Position numbers and translations under genes: made by a program. Under the pieces are notes generated by a model. It searched no databases. It saw nothing but the letters and a program-made list of their open reading frames with translations, and was not told the DNA's origin. This document shows, in pieces, positions 51,170 to 63,690 of a stretch of DNA of 64,000 nucleotides. Position 1 is the first letter of the stretch. The number at the start of each line of letters is the position of its first letter. The stretch is from Solanum dulcamara (taxonomy: Eukaryota; Streptophyta; Magnoliopsida; Solanales; Solanaceae). The stretch lies in NCBI RefSeq assembly GCF_947179165.1, contig NC_077238.1, positions 58,366,757 to 58,430,756 of the forward strand, read 5' to 3'.

Positions 51170-51899
51170 ACAAATTCCCCTATTTTGATGATAACAAGTT
51201 TCTATAAACTTCATACTTCTTCATATGCACTTCTCCAGCTTCATCAATCTTCATATTCTCTTCATATATGTCTTCCCCCTTAAGAACAACTCTCATGTAA
51301 GCAATCTCTCCCCTTATAAACCAACTCCATTGTTGATCTAGCTTCTGACTTCTGCTGCATGTGACTTCAGTAAGATTTGTAAGATTATCTCAATCTCTCC
51401 TCGTGACTTTAGTAAGGTTTATAAGCTTATTTCAGTCCATGTGACCTCAACAAGTTTTGTAGCTTGCTTTAGCCTATGTAGACTTCAACAACATGTTACA
51501 TATGTATCAATCCATTTAGGTTTTACCTTCCATTCATTACAGCCCATAGATGGATAAGTTTATGCCCCAAACATTGATAGGGAAAACTAACACTCAACGC
51601 CTTAACTTGGCCAAGCGGATCAGCTCTATCTGAATCATATCGCCCAATATAACCTGAATCATACTAGGCATAACCTGGAGACGTAAACAGCTATGAAATA
51701 TTGATATGCTATCACAAAATGAAGTTGTTTACACATGAAGGGCCGTTGGCCTGAAATACATGTCTGATAATGAGCTTAGCTGATATATGAATTCTGACAT
51801 TACATTTGTACATATATGACATACATCACACATGTCTGTGAAAGTCTAGGAATTGTAATACTATCAAGACATTGTTGTCTACTATATCAATGTTAGCAA
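51170..51899 (-). other. Probable Copia internal-end remains and unassigned sequence
   Basis: 51170-51300 is T/C-rich with CTTCATATGCACTTCTCCAG, like the 3' internal region of Copia elements on the minus strand. From there to 51899 no domain is readable. It holds three loose copies of a GTGACTTCAGTAAGATTTGTA-like phrase at 51360-51480. Confidence 0.35.
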
Positions 51900-52472
51900 A
51901 CCAGAAACAATAAAGATGAAAAGAAAAGAACTATCCGGGTCCTCAGAACCTACTGTGTGTTCTTAAGAAATTTAATCCCCTCAATGTACCCGTGGTTATG
52001 GATTGTTTTCTCCCAAGATAAAATAGATAAATTATTATCGAAATAGCGGTACCTCAAACTTTTGTCATTTCGAAGAATTCAAACTTTAGCAACTCGATCA
52101 CACACATTCGATCAATTTTGTTCGTAAGAAATGTATGTAAGATAAGGAAAAAATTGATATTGAAAAAGAGAGGAAAACCCTTTTTTTATAGACAACAGAG
52201 GATAGTGTGAACATGTGCTTATTGTGCCTTATCAAAAAGGTCACAGTCTTTTGGAAAAGTCACAACCTTTCAGAAAAGTCGCAACTCTTCAAAAAAGTCA
52301 CAATTTTTTGAAAAAGTCACAAGCCTTAGCAAAAGTCACAATCTTGTAGAAAGGTCATAACCCTTTGAAAAAGAAACAATCTTTTCGAACGGTCACAATC
52401 CTTTAGAAAAGACACAACTTTTCATAAAGGTCACAAACTTTTATTTTCCATTCACACCTTTAAAACCCAACA
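51900..52472 (-). repeat. 3' LTR of a Copia element (minus strand)
   Basis: The right edge reads AAAACCCAACA, the complement of a TGTTGGGTTTT LTR start, and is followed by a PPT (52473-52484, complement CATGTGGGGGAT). The left edge near 51900 is approximate, judged from a GGTTCTGAGGACCCGGATAG-like leader end. It holds a U3 repeat array. Confidence 0.65.
52228..52442 (-). repeat. 19-20 bp tandem array in the U3 of the Copia LTR
   Basis: About ten to eleven degenerate units of the type AAAAGTCACAACCTTTTGG follow each other. Each has a TCACAA core and a CTTTT/AAAAG part. Such arrays act as stress-responsive enhancers in Tnt1-like Copia elements; that role here is inferred by analogy. Confidence 0.8.
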
Positions 52473-53300
52473 ATCCCCCACATGAATGGGGAGTGACTAT
52501 TGTTCAATGCATGAAAAACTGTGTGATTCGTAAGTAAGGATTAATGGTGTCTAGATAAGTAGGTTTCCCTTTGAACTATCCATAGTTAACATATATTGAA
52601 TATACTCGATCAATCGGTAGATTTGATAGCTTTGAACCGTCGAGCTTTGGTGTATATCTAGACAACATAAGTCACACATTCAATCCTTTAACTAACTTTG
52701 ATTCTCATTGTTTTGTTCGTTTTAGCAATGACCACTTCTTGGTTAATAAGTGCATAGAGAACTGCCCTTACTCAATTCTCCTTGAAGTGGCTTACACTTC
52801 ACACTTACATAGGTGATTTTTAAATGTGTTTTCCCATAGATACACCATTTGATATACCCTATATCAAAATTAGAAATCATTAAAAAGTCTTAATACCTTT
52901 ATCCTTGTTAGTGAACATTGTCTCATCATGAGAATTGACCATTAAAAATTATTTTGACAATGTTGAACCATCATCAATGACTTTGTTTGATCTCCCTTAA
53001 CCTAGATGTTAGGCTCTCTAGTCTTCTAGGTAGATTTAGCGCCATGATGATTTATCCTCGTCCATAGTCCCATTCTTGTTGATGATCTCTCAACTCCCTC
53101 TCTAATTAAGCCTTTTGTAAGTGGATCCGACACATTATCCTTTGTTTTTACATAGTTAATTGTGATAGTTCTACTAGAGAGTAGCTGTCTAATGGTATTG
53201 TGTTGTTGTCGTATGTGACGGGACTTTCCATTATATATCATGCTCCCTACCCTACATATTATAATTTAAATATCACAGTGCATGCATATTGGTGCCAAAG
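52473..53300 (-). pseudogene. PPT, 3' untranslated region and RNase H end of the Copia element
   Basis: The PPT complement is CATGTGGGGGAT. The complement of 53241-53026 gives the RNase H C-terminus (SRHIRQQHNTIRQLLSS, then KTKDNVSDPLTKGL), a very conserved Copia block. The stretch in between is untranslated and AT-rich. Confidence 0.82.
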
Positions 53301-54570
53301 ATTTGGGTCAAAAAAGAATATCTTTCAAGAAATCCTGGAGCCATTGAGCTTCTTCACTAGCCTTAGTTAGCGGGCTAAACTCAGATTTCATTGTAGAGTG
53401 AGCGATACATGTCTATTTGGAATATTTCCAAGAGACTGCTCCTCCACCAAGAGTAAATGCATTTCTACTCGAGGATTTTACTTTATTTGATCTGGTGATC
53501 CAATTTGCATCATTATATCCTTTCAGTATTGCTGGATATTGGTTATAATGAAAAATATAATTTTGAGTATGTTTTAACTACATCGAAACTCTTTTCATTG
53601 TCATCCAATTAGGTTATTTGAATTTATTAAAATTATTAGTGAACCGACTCAGTTTACTAATAGCACATACTATATCTGATCATGTACAATTCATTATATA
53701 GATCATACTTCTCAATACTCTTGCATAATCCAGTTGTGAATCACTTTCACCTTCATTCTTTTGAAGTGCAAAGCTCACATCTATTTGAGTCTTAGAAGTA
53801 CTAAAATCCAAATACTTGAACTTCTTTAAGTACCTTTTCAATATAATGAGACTATAACAATTCTAAACCTTGTGGAGTTCTAAGGATTCTTATACCTAAG
53901 ATCTCATTAGCAACTCCAAGACTTTCATATTAAAGTTGTTTTCTATCATACCTTAGTAGCATTTATGTCATAAGTGTCTTTATGATGATCAACATGTCAT
54001 CAACATACAAACAAACAACCCTTGTGATTTGGAGTGTCTGTAATGTAAACACATTTATTATTTTTGAATCCATTTGCCAACATAATTTGGTCAAACTTTA
54101 CATGTTATTGTTTGGGTGCTTGTTTTAGTTCATAAAGTGACTTAACAAATTTTCACACATTCTTTCATTTACTAGGAACTACAAAGTCCTCGAGCTGTTT
54201 CATGTAACTTTCTTCCTCCAATTTTTCATTTTAAAAAGTTATTTTCATATCCATTTGATGAATTTGAAGGCCATATACCACAGCTAATGCAATTAACATC
54301 TGAATGGATGTAATCCTAATTTCTATCGAGTATGTGTTGAAAAAATCAAGACTTTATTTTTGTCTAAAGCCTTTGACAACAATTCTTGCTTTGTAATTGT
54401 CAATAGTTCCATCAACTTTCATTTTCCTTTTGAATATTCATTTTGAACCCAAAGTTTTATTTCCTGGAGGAAGATCAACCAATTTCCTAGTATGATTGCT
54501 CAATATTGAAAACATCTCACTATTAACAGCCACTTTCAAAAATGATGAGTCTGTAGAAGACATAGCTTCT
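53301..54570 (-). pseudogene. Reverse transcriptase of the Copia element
   Basis: The RT is read on the minus strand from about 54570 downwards. The start block VDGTIDNYKARIVVKGF lies near 54415-54360, and the catalytic YVDDM at 54007-53993 is preceded by VCL. Numerous stops and frame changes break it. The order RT then RNase H, with integrase upstream of RT, is the Copia arrangement, unlike the Ty3 elements to the left. Confidence 0.82.
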
Positions 54571-55720
54571 ATGAATGAATGAGGCTCAGTTTTTCAAGAA
54601 GAAATGTAACAAAATTAGTTCTGAAGGAAGTAGATGTTCTTTGACGTTTACTATACCTTGAAATCTATTTATTAAGTAAAATTTCCTTTGGTTCTTCCCG
54701 AGGTCGTTTAGACCATTCACTAGACAACTCAAGTCTAGTTTTATACGAATAGATGTGTTCTAAGAACTCAACATTATCTAATTCAATCACCGTATTGTTA
54801 TGACTATCCAAATATTCAGACTTATGAATTGAAAATTAATATGCTTTACTGTTTGTTGCATATCTAGTGAGCATACAGTCCACGGTCTTAAGTCCAAATA
54901 TGACCCTTTTGGGTATAAAAAATTGGACTTTGACTAGACACCTCCAACTTTGAATTATTTCAAGTTGGATTTCCTTTATTTTCATTTCTCATAGGGAGTA
55001 TACTGTGTCTTAAAAATTATTAGATCCACTATCTTTCAAGAATTGTTTCTTTTATATACTTTAAGGGGCGATAAGAAGTTCTCTATCGGTATACAACAAA
55101 GCCTGAATAGACAAAACTTTTTGTTTCTTCCTTTCTAAACAAACAAAATTTTTTGTTGTTCCCTTTTGCTGTAAGGATAGTTTTTTCCTACAAGTTTTGT
55201 GGTAAACCTGAACTTATAAGTAAGACATTTAACATTTCTTTCAAAGTTTAGTTTTTCCATTCCATAATTCCATTATATTGAGGTGAGTATGGGTAGTAGT
55301 TTGATAGATGATTTCATTTTCCAAATATATTTCTACAAAAGGAGATTCATATTCTCGACTTCTATCACTTCTAATTATTTTTTGAATCTTTTTATCCAAG
55401 TGATTTTCAACTTCAGTTTTATATTGCCTAAATGTTTCTATTGCTTCATGCTATCATTCAACAGATATACATGACAATATCTAGTGCAATCGTCAATAAA
55501 TATTATTAAATATTTTTTCTCACCATGAGATGGTATTGACTTAATATCTCAAATGTCACTGTTAATCAACTTTAAGGAATTAGAATTTCTTTCAACAAAT
55601 TTATAAGAATGCTTAGCATACTTAGATTCAACACAAATTTGACATTTTTATTTATTGCACTCAAAGTTAGGTAAAACTTCTAAGTTGATCAGTTTTCACA
55701 AGGTTTTGTAATTGACATAT
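54571..55720 (-). pseudogene. Integrase region of the Copia element
   Basis: Position between the gag/protease remains and the RT identifies this as integrase. Broken stretches are visible near 55150-55090 and 55660-55470, including NVLC/CQ-like residues of the zinc part near 55650. No complete DDE triad could be read with confidence. The open frame at 55283-55474 on the other strand is antisense noise. Confidence 0.55.
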
Positions 55721-56707
55721 CTCAAACGTTCCTTCCATAAATAGTTTGGCACAAACAAATAAGAAGAATCCAAAATATTGAGTTTGAAAAGACTCTCCAT
55801 GAGGTAATATTTTCCTACAAACATTTTATTTTTACTTATAACAACTTTGTCAAATACAAACATTGTTTAAAGTCAACACCTTGTTAGATGTCCTTTCAGG
55901 AGGACCTTTTCATAACCTTCAATTTTGGTTGTTGCAGAATTGCGCATGAACATAGTCTCATCGGGTCCAATAAAAGCATATGAGCCAAATGCTTCTTTAT
56001 AACACAAACATGACATATGACTTTTCACTAATATTCATTTCTATACAAATAGTTATATTTTAATAGACATGTTTTTTTGATGAAAAATCACAACATTTTA
56101 AGTGACACTCTTTCATAAGAGAAAACAACTCTTTTAACATATATATATTTAAATTTAATTTGGTGATTTCATACTAGTCATATCATATCATATACTAGTA
56201 AAAGAGAAATTCAACGACCACTATATCAAATAAACTCCAAGAATTTTGTGGGTCTAACGTAATACAAGAATGTCCTTGAATTTTATATCTTGTGCTTCCA
56301 TAAATTAGACACTAAGTCTAATTTTGTCTTTATCACAATCAAATAACCCCTACATTTTAAATATGATCTCAAAAATATTTTTCACATATTTGTTTTCTCA
56401 TGCTTTCTAATGTACACTATCAAAATACATATTGACAGCATAAAACCTCTTTTGGAGATAATTTTCTATAAAAGAATTGCAGTGCCTCCATTTCCTTTGA
56501 CAATCTTTACAAAGTGTCAAAGTTTAATTCATAGAGGCACCAATTGTAGACACAAAATCATTAATTTTATGTCACTAGTTCTGTTTTTCTTTCCTATCAC
56601 AATTAGACATATTACTTAATATTTAAAACACTAACATTAAAGACAACATCTTTGTGCAACTTATTTCTAGTTAACGATGAAGTTTTTATATTCTTCAAAT
56701 CATCAAC
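55721..56707 (-). pseudogene. gag and protease remains of the Copia element
   Basis: The complement of about 55985-55880 contains AYAFIGPDETMFMRNSATTK and then IEGYEKVLLK, the stretch that follows the Copia protease and leads into integrase. The gag part (56100-56640) is heavily decayed, with only a KWRH-like capsid phrase near 56500. A leader-like piece (56640-56707) is cut by the next LTR, so the 5' LTR of this Copia copy is missing. Confidence 0.6.
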
Positions 56708-59462
56708 TATCACGACCCAAAAGTCGGAGTCATGATGACAGACATCTCAAACCTATCCCGAGATGTAAGCCAAAAAGTAAATCCATACGAGACTCCCAAA
56801 GTGAAGTCAAGCCAAAATTAAATACAATAAAAGGACATCAATAATGAAATTATTCCCAAAACCTAGTGTCGTAAGTATAAAAAAAATCTAGTACAATGAT
56901 CGAGTCTGATATACATCATAAGTTTTCGAATAATAGTAAAGAATAGAAATAAAAAATAGAACTAATGGTGGTCTGAATTCCAAGACCTCACCACTAATCT
57001 GAATGATAAAATAACTGCGAGAGAAGACGATTAACTGCCACACGGGATACCCTGACTTGAATCTGCATCAACAAGGGACACAAAAGTAGGGATGAGTATA
57101 ATCCACATGTACTCAGTAGGTTTAACCGATTGAGTATAAGGAATTAATCAAAACCTACGAAATAAACTAAGAAACGCTTCCACCTACACACAAAACAATT
57201 CCACTCTAGCTATACTGCTGCCAATTTATATAGTACGACGCGAGTAAAGTAAACACATAAATATAGTTCAATATCACAATTTAACAGATGGATCGAATGT
57301 CACAAGTATCAATGCAATGCATTATGTTGATGCAATAATATGATAGTATGGTGGGTTCAAGGCTGTCGCACAACCTGTCGTATACACCTGCTGAGCTGTG
57401 TTACCAAGTAAGACCCATAGGGTCTCACAGACCATATACGTCATCACAATCTCAATGTATCAACTACCTCGCCACCCAACTCATGACCAAAGTCTCATGA
57501 TACTAATGTCTCATTCGCCTGCCACCTATCTCGTAGTCAATGATACAAAAGGTGTCACATTTTCTTCTTTAAAAGGATTTTCACAGTTCTCAACTTTCCA
57601 ATGATCAATGATAGTATGAATGAAGATGAATGCAATCACAATATATAAGGCATGGAGGTAATATTCAACTCAACATGTAGTACAAGGTTCAAAGTTCTCA
57701 AAACTTAACCTAAGCATGATATTCACCCTCAATAGACAGTAATGGAAAGGAAATACATCAAATTAAGTGTTTACCCCTTTCTCAACATCAATACTCAGGA
57801 ATGCTCAAAACTCTCAAATCAACCCCCCAGGCGAGCATTACAAGTCAAATAACCTCTTCATATCTCTATTCAGTTAAGTCATAGGTTACACAGTAGAAAT
57901 CACAGATTGAATATCACATAAGGCCCCCATACGGGCTACACAACACATATAAGTCCCCACACGGGCATCACTATATTAATTATCAGTTCCAAACTACACT
58001 ACGATCCAATCCAAAAGTCTAGAACATATAATTTGACTAATTACCCCAACTCATCCCCAAGAAGGATAGCCAAATCTACCTCAATTGTCGAAACCATACT
58101 CGAATGCTCTACTGGACGAATGACCTTTGAATTCAAAACCCAAAAGGATAACCTACTATCAAGAATGAAACATATGAGTCAGAATGAGTCCAATGCTACC
58201 CATATTGATAGATTTTGAAACTGGAGTAAAATAGTCTAAAACTTGATTAATTTCGAAAAGGGTCAATTCTGGAATTTTATTGCAAAAATCACAGTCTACT
58301 CATTGAGGGGAGTTTGTGGGTGAAAAACCCATAAAAGTAGACCAAAAAATCATCAAGAATTAAAGAATTCCGAAATCAAGGTTTTGGGGGTAAAATCTTC
58401 ATTTGAAACTTAGATTTTTGAATGAATTAAGAAGAGGAGTTTAGGAGAATGTGATAAAAGATAGATATGAGGGCTTACCCAGATGAAATTCTCTGAGAAT
58501 TAGCTCAAAAACACCTTCTCCCTAGCTCCCAAATGAGTAACACTGGCAGAATGGAGGAAAAATGAGAGAAAACCCGACTTAACACTGTTTAGGTCAAAAA
58601 TGACCTTCGCGATTGCGATCCATTAAAGTTCGCGATTGGGAAAGACACGAAAAGAAACAACCCATCACGATCGCGAAACACCCTTTGAGATCGCGAAGAC
58701 TATTTTCCGAACTCATCGCAAGCACGTGACCTAAGGTCGCAATCGCGGTGAACAAAAATGCCTACACCAGAAACTAGATCACAATTGAATGCCAAGTCTA
58801 AAAATGCTCTCAGTTGGGCCCTTAAAAATCATTCGGGGTCCGATAAAAATAAATCGGATATGCTACTACACTAAATCAGCATTTTGGACTCAATGAAATC
58901 ATCATATTTCTTAAAAGAAGTTGTTTTGACCAAAATACCCTCTCGGACCTTTGTTGGCCTAAAACTCAACTTTTGGCCTAAAAATTCAAAACGACTATTA
59001 AGGTCCCGGGGCTCTAAGTCAATATTCAACTTCAATATTCAACTAGACAAAATTGATGTTCTGGATGCAACAAAACTGACAGAATTCTGATCCGATTCTT
59101 GGATCTCAAAATGTTGATTGAAGTCAAACCTACTCATTTTAAACCTCACTTTTCAACTTAAGACCTCAAATTCACATATCAACCCCAAATCTATTTCCGA
59201 CAACTCTCCTAAACCAATTTTCACATTCTGGAGCTTGTGAAACTTATGGAATCTTGTTCTGAGACTCGTAGCTCCGTTTGGTACCGAAAACCATTTTTTC
59301 TCATCTTAACTCCTTAAAACTCAAGAATTTCCCAATTCACTAACTATTAAGGATTTAATACATTCAACCACACAAACTGAAAAAATAGTACTTGAGGGCA
59401 CTACTGATAGGGGTAAAATGGCAATTTTGCATAAATTTCCAAAAATGACCCTCAAAGTCATT
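56708..59462 (-). repeat. Apparent solo LTR of a Ty3/gypsy-like family (F)
   Basis: It begins TATCACGACCCAAAAGTCGG, a decayed TGTCACGACCC LTR edge, and ends in the AAAATGACCCTCAAAGTCAT region usual for this kind of LTR. No PPT, PBS or coding sequence adjoins either edge. It holds a TCGCGATCGCGAA-type motif array at 58600-58760. Open frames inside it (such as 57398-57604) are not conserved proteins. Confidence 0.6.
58600..58765. repeat. CGCGATCGCG-type palindromic motif array in LTR F
   Basis: At least six variants of TTCGCGATTGCGATC, CACGATCGCGAAAC and AGGTCGCAATCGCGG lie within 165 bases in an otherwise AT-rich LTR. Confidence 0.7.
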
Positions 59463-59640
59463 TGTCACCACCCGACTTATGGCCTAGTCATAACATGGCG
59501 ATCGAAACCCCGAATGGATCCAACAAAGCCTCTTGTACATATAATAAGCATACATAAGGTAAATTAAAAGCAGAAGCATCATAAGAGAGTCTAAACTATG
59601 AATAGAAATTTAAGAATGTCACATGACGAACGGTCTCATC
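59463..59640 (-). repeat. Fragment of another gypsy LTR (G)
   Basis: It starts TGTCACCACCCGACTTATGG, then CATGGCGATCGAAACCCCGAA, which is the 3' edge of a different LTR family in minus orientation. Only about 180 bases remain before the LINE. Confidence 0.55.
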
Positions 59641-62600
59641 TCTAACGGTCATCTCCTATCTCACACTGTTCATCTCCGGTCAGTTCTAAATGGGACAGCT
59701 TTCTACAGCAGTCTACTACATCCAATCCATGGTGCACTATAGGAGACTTTAATGTTATTGTAGACCCTGAAGAAAAATTAGGGGGTGTCCCCTATAATAT
59801 GAGAACGAGTTTTGAGTTCATTAGCATTATTGAGGCTTCAGGTCTTCAAGACCTTGGTTTCTCAGGTCAGAAATACACCTGGTCCAATCTGAGGGGTATC
59901 AACTTTAGAATTTGGAAGAGACTTGATAGAGGGATGGTTAATGACAACTGGCTAGAAACTATGCCCCATACCAGCATTACTCATCTTCCTTGAGTGGGTT
60001 CTGATCACTGCCCCTTGCTCTTAGAAATGATTGACCAACAACACAACCCCATCAAGTATTTCAAATTCCTGAACTGCTGGCCTGAGCAACCTTCCTTCAT
60101 GGATACTGTCAAGAATTGCTGGAGCAGACCTTCTAATGGAAATCCAATGTGGAGTTTTCATCAGAAAATAAAAAGACTTACTGCTACTCTTAGCAGCTGG
60201 TCAAGAAATCAATTTGGAGACATCTATGCTAAAGTCAAAGAATATGAGGAGAAGGCTAGACAAGCTGAAGAGAATCTGATCAGTCTGAACACCAATGAAA
60301 ATAGGTCTCAACTGCATGCTATCAATGCTGAGTACATTAGATACATGAAGATGGAGGATTCTATCCTCAGACAAAAGTCTCAACTTCACTGGTTCAAAGA
60401 AGGTGACAGGAACTCTAGCTACTTTCATGCTCTCATCAGAGGCAGGAGAAGAAAGCTCCACATCCACAGAATCCAAAATGAAGAAGGCTCTTGGGTGCAA
60501 GGTGATAAAGAGATAGCTGATGCTGCTTGTGAATATTTCCAACAAATTTTTACTGGAAAGGAGGAGCACATCCAACAACAGACACTCCAATGCATCCCTA
60601 CAATGGTGACTGACAAAGACAATGATGAGCTACAAGCCATGCCTACTATGGAAGAAGTGAAAACTGTTGTTTTTACTATGAATCCTCACTCTGCTGCTGG
60701 CCCTGATGGGATGAATGGAAATTTCTTTCAGGCGTGCTGGGACATCATCAAAGAAGACCTCCTTAAAGTGATCATATCCTTCTTTTGTGGACAAACTATG
60801 CCTAAATATTTCACCCATACTTGTTTGGTTCTACTCCCAAAAGTAAACCATCCTACAAAAATCTCTGAGTTCAGACCCATAAGCCTTAGCAACTTCACAA
60901 ACAAAATCATTTCCAAACTCCTCTACCTAAGACTTGCTCCTATTCTTCCCAACCTTATTTACTTGAACCAATCTAGCTCTGTCAAGAATAGAAACATCTC
61001 TGAAAATATAATGCTTGCCTAGGAAATAATCCACCAGATCAAAAAACCAAATGTTGGAGGCAATGTTGTGATAAAACTTGACATGACCAAGGCTTATGAT
61101 AGGGTCTCTTAGAATTACACTTGTCTTGTGATGAGAAAAATGGGATTTAAAGAAACCTTCATTGACATGGTTTGGAGAATCATGGCTGAAAACTGGTACT
61201 CTGTTATAGTCAATGGATCAAGACATGGTTTCTTTCACTCCACAAGGGGTCTCAAACAAGGTGATCCTCTCTCCCCTGCTTTATTTGTCTTAGGTGCTGA
61301 AGTGCTGTCCAGACTATTGAATAATCTTCATCATCACCCCCAATTCCATGGCTTCTTTATGGCAAAAAAGGGACCTCAGATCAATCACCTGAGTTTTGCA
61401 GATGATATCATCATCTTTACTTCTGGAAGAAGGTACACCTTAGATCTCATTATGGAAACATTAACTACCTATGAAAGAGTTTCTGGACAATTGATTAACA
61501 AGCAAAAAAGTCATTTCATGGTTCCCTCCAATGCTTTCAAGTCTACTATACTGAGAATCAAGAGTATCACTGGTTTCAACCAAAAGAGTAGTCCTATAAC
61601 ATACCTGGGATGTCCTATTTATATTGGTAGGCAAAGAGTTATTTACTACTCTGATCTTATTGCAAAAGTTGTAAGCAGAATAACTGGTTGGCATGCTAAA
61701 ATCCTGAGCTATGGGGGTAGAGCTATTCTTGTGAAGCATGTTATTCAAGCCATGCCAATACATTTGCTTTCAGCCAGCATCCCTCCCTTAACCATCATTA
61801 AGCAGATTCAGAGCATCACTGCTAACTTCTTCTGGGGATGGAAAAATGACAAGAGGAAGTACCACTGGTCCTCATGGAAGAACCTTAGCTATCCTTATGA
61901 TGAAGGGGGCATAGGGTTTAGACAAATCACTGATGTGGTCAAATCTTTTCAATACAAGCAGTGGTGGACCCTTAGAACCAAGAACACCTTGTGGGGAGAA
62001 TTCCTTAAATCCAAATACTGTCAGAGGGCCAATATTATTACAAAAAAGTGGGACACTGGTCAGTCCTTAATTTGGAAGCACCTCATGAACAACAAACACA
62101 ACATTGAGCCTCACATTCAGTGGCAAATTAAGTCTGGCTCTTGTCTTTTTTGGTGGGATAACTGGCTGGGGGTTGGCCCTTTAGCTCATTTTTCTGCTAA
62201 CAACTGTAGGTTTAACCACACCCAAGTTTCAGCTTTTCTAACTAATGGCCAATGGAATGTTGATCTCATTATCCAAAAAGCCCCTCCTCAGTTTGTTCCT
62301 AACATTTTAGCAACTCAATTCAGCTACCAACCCCTCAAACAGGACCATCCATACTGGATTCCTACTACCAATGGGGAGTTTAGTTGTTCTTCTGCCTGGG
62401 AGCTCATTAGAGACAAGAGGACAAATACTATGCTGAATGCATGTACTTGGCACCAACTAATACCTTTCAAATGCTCCTTTCTGGTTTGGAGAGCTCTTAG
62501 AAGGAAATTACCTGCCAATGAGAAAATAACCAGCTTTAGCAAACCCCTCTCTCAGTGCCATTGTTGTGAAAGCCCTGGCCAAGACACCATTGATCACACT

Positions 62601-63506
62601 TTTGTTGCAGGAACCTTTGCCAAGAATATTTGGAGGGTGTTTGCTGATTCTTTGGGCATAAAAAAGGATTACACACCTCTTATAAATATGCTTATGAGAT
62701 GGTGGACATCTAAACACAAGAATGCAGCACATAAACTCCTGTTACAAGCAATCCCTATCTTCATTTGTTGGAACTTATAGAAGAATAGATGTGCTTCCAA
62801 ATATGGTGGGAAGAAATCTAACCTTTCAAGAGTCAAATTTTCTGTGTACAAAGGCATCTCTAACCTGCTCATCACAGCTTTTCCTTATATTGAATGGCCA
62901 AATAACTGGAAAGACCTAGTCATTTCAGTGGAACAATGCTACCATGACACTAAAATTACCCCTGTATGCTGGATCAAACCAGCTGATCACATGGTAAAGC
63001 TAAATACAGATGGTAGTGCCCTAAACAACCCAGGCAACATTGGTGGAGGAGGAATACTTAGAAATACTCATAGTGACCTTATCTTTGCCTATGCAGTTCC
63101 ATTGGGGGAAGGAACTAACAACCAAGCAGAAATCAGGGCTGCTATCTTTGGTCTATCTTGGTGTATTCATCTTGGTTATTTATAGGTAGAATTAGAGGTA
63201 GATTCTCAACTACTAATCAGGTGGTTACAACAAGAAGCAAAACCCCCTTGGTCAATAAAGGAGCTGCTGGACAATTTAAACAACATCATCAACCAATTCC
63301 AAACTTTCAGCTGTAAACACATCCTTAGAGAAGCAAATTACACAGCTGATATCTTATCCAAACACATCCACAAATGCAAATCTCCTGAACTCTATTTCAC
63401 TGTGCATGATCTCCCCAAACAAGCTAAGGCATACCTTGAGATGGACAAGCTGGAAATGCCTTCTTTCAGAAGAAAGAAACTCAGGAGACTAAAGAATCCT
63501 CCCTAA
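59640..63506 (+). pseudogene. L1-type LINE, 5'-truncated ORF2 (endonuclease, RT, RNase H)
   Basis: The reading stays in one frame from about 59667 to the natural stop at 63504-63506. The APE-type endonuclease C-terminal part is first: PWCTIGDFNVI, then SGQKYTWSN and the catalytic GSDHCPLL at about 60000. RT follows: AAGPDGMNGNFFQ, VLLPKVNHPTKISEFRPISL, LDMTKAYDRVS, GLKQGDPLSPALFVLGAEVL and the catalytic FADD at 61395-61406. A zinc-finger-like CHCCESPGQDTIDH sits near 62550-62590, then an RNase H (KLNTDGSALNNPG, NNQAEIRAAIFGL, EANYTADILSKH). Stops are at 59991, 61020, 61110, 62778 and 63183. ORF1 and the endonuclease N-terminus are missing, as in most plant LINE copies. Confidence 0.9.
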
Positions 63507-63690
63507 CTCATTCCATTTTTGGTTCTAACTCAAACTTCAACATGCTTTTATCTATGCATAGCTATAAATACCTTGAAGATCTCATAGTTAGAACTCCTGG
63601 CAAAAGGAAAATCTCCCGGCAAAAGGAAAATCTCCCTTTCTTATTACTATCTTTATTATTCTCTTAGAATAACCAGTCTAACCTTAGAGG
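63507..63690 (+). other. 3' untranslated region of the LINE
   Basis: Non-coding tail after the LINE stop. It includes a perfect 19-bp tandem duplication GGCAAAAGGAAAATCTCCC at 63599-63617 and 63618-63636. No poly(A) tail was found. Confidence 0.5.

Noticed and set aside
52228..52442. CRISPR-like array of regular repeats
   Set aside because: Unit and spacer are not separate, the repeats are degenerate, and the array lies in a plant LTR.
55283..55474. Plus-strand open frame in the Copia element
   Set aside because: It is antisense to the integrase region and has no domain.
57398..57604. 68-codon frame in LTR F
   Set aside because: Low-complexity LTR sequence with no domain or conserved start.
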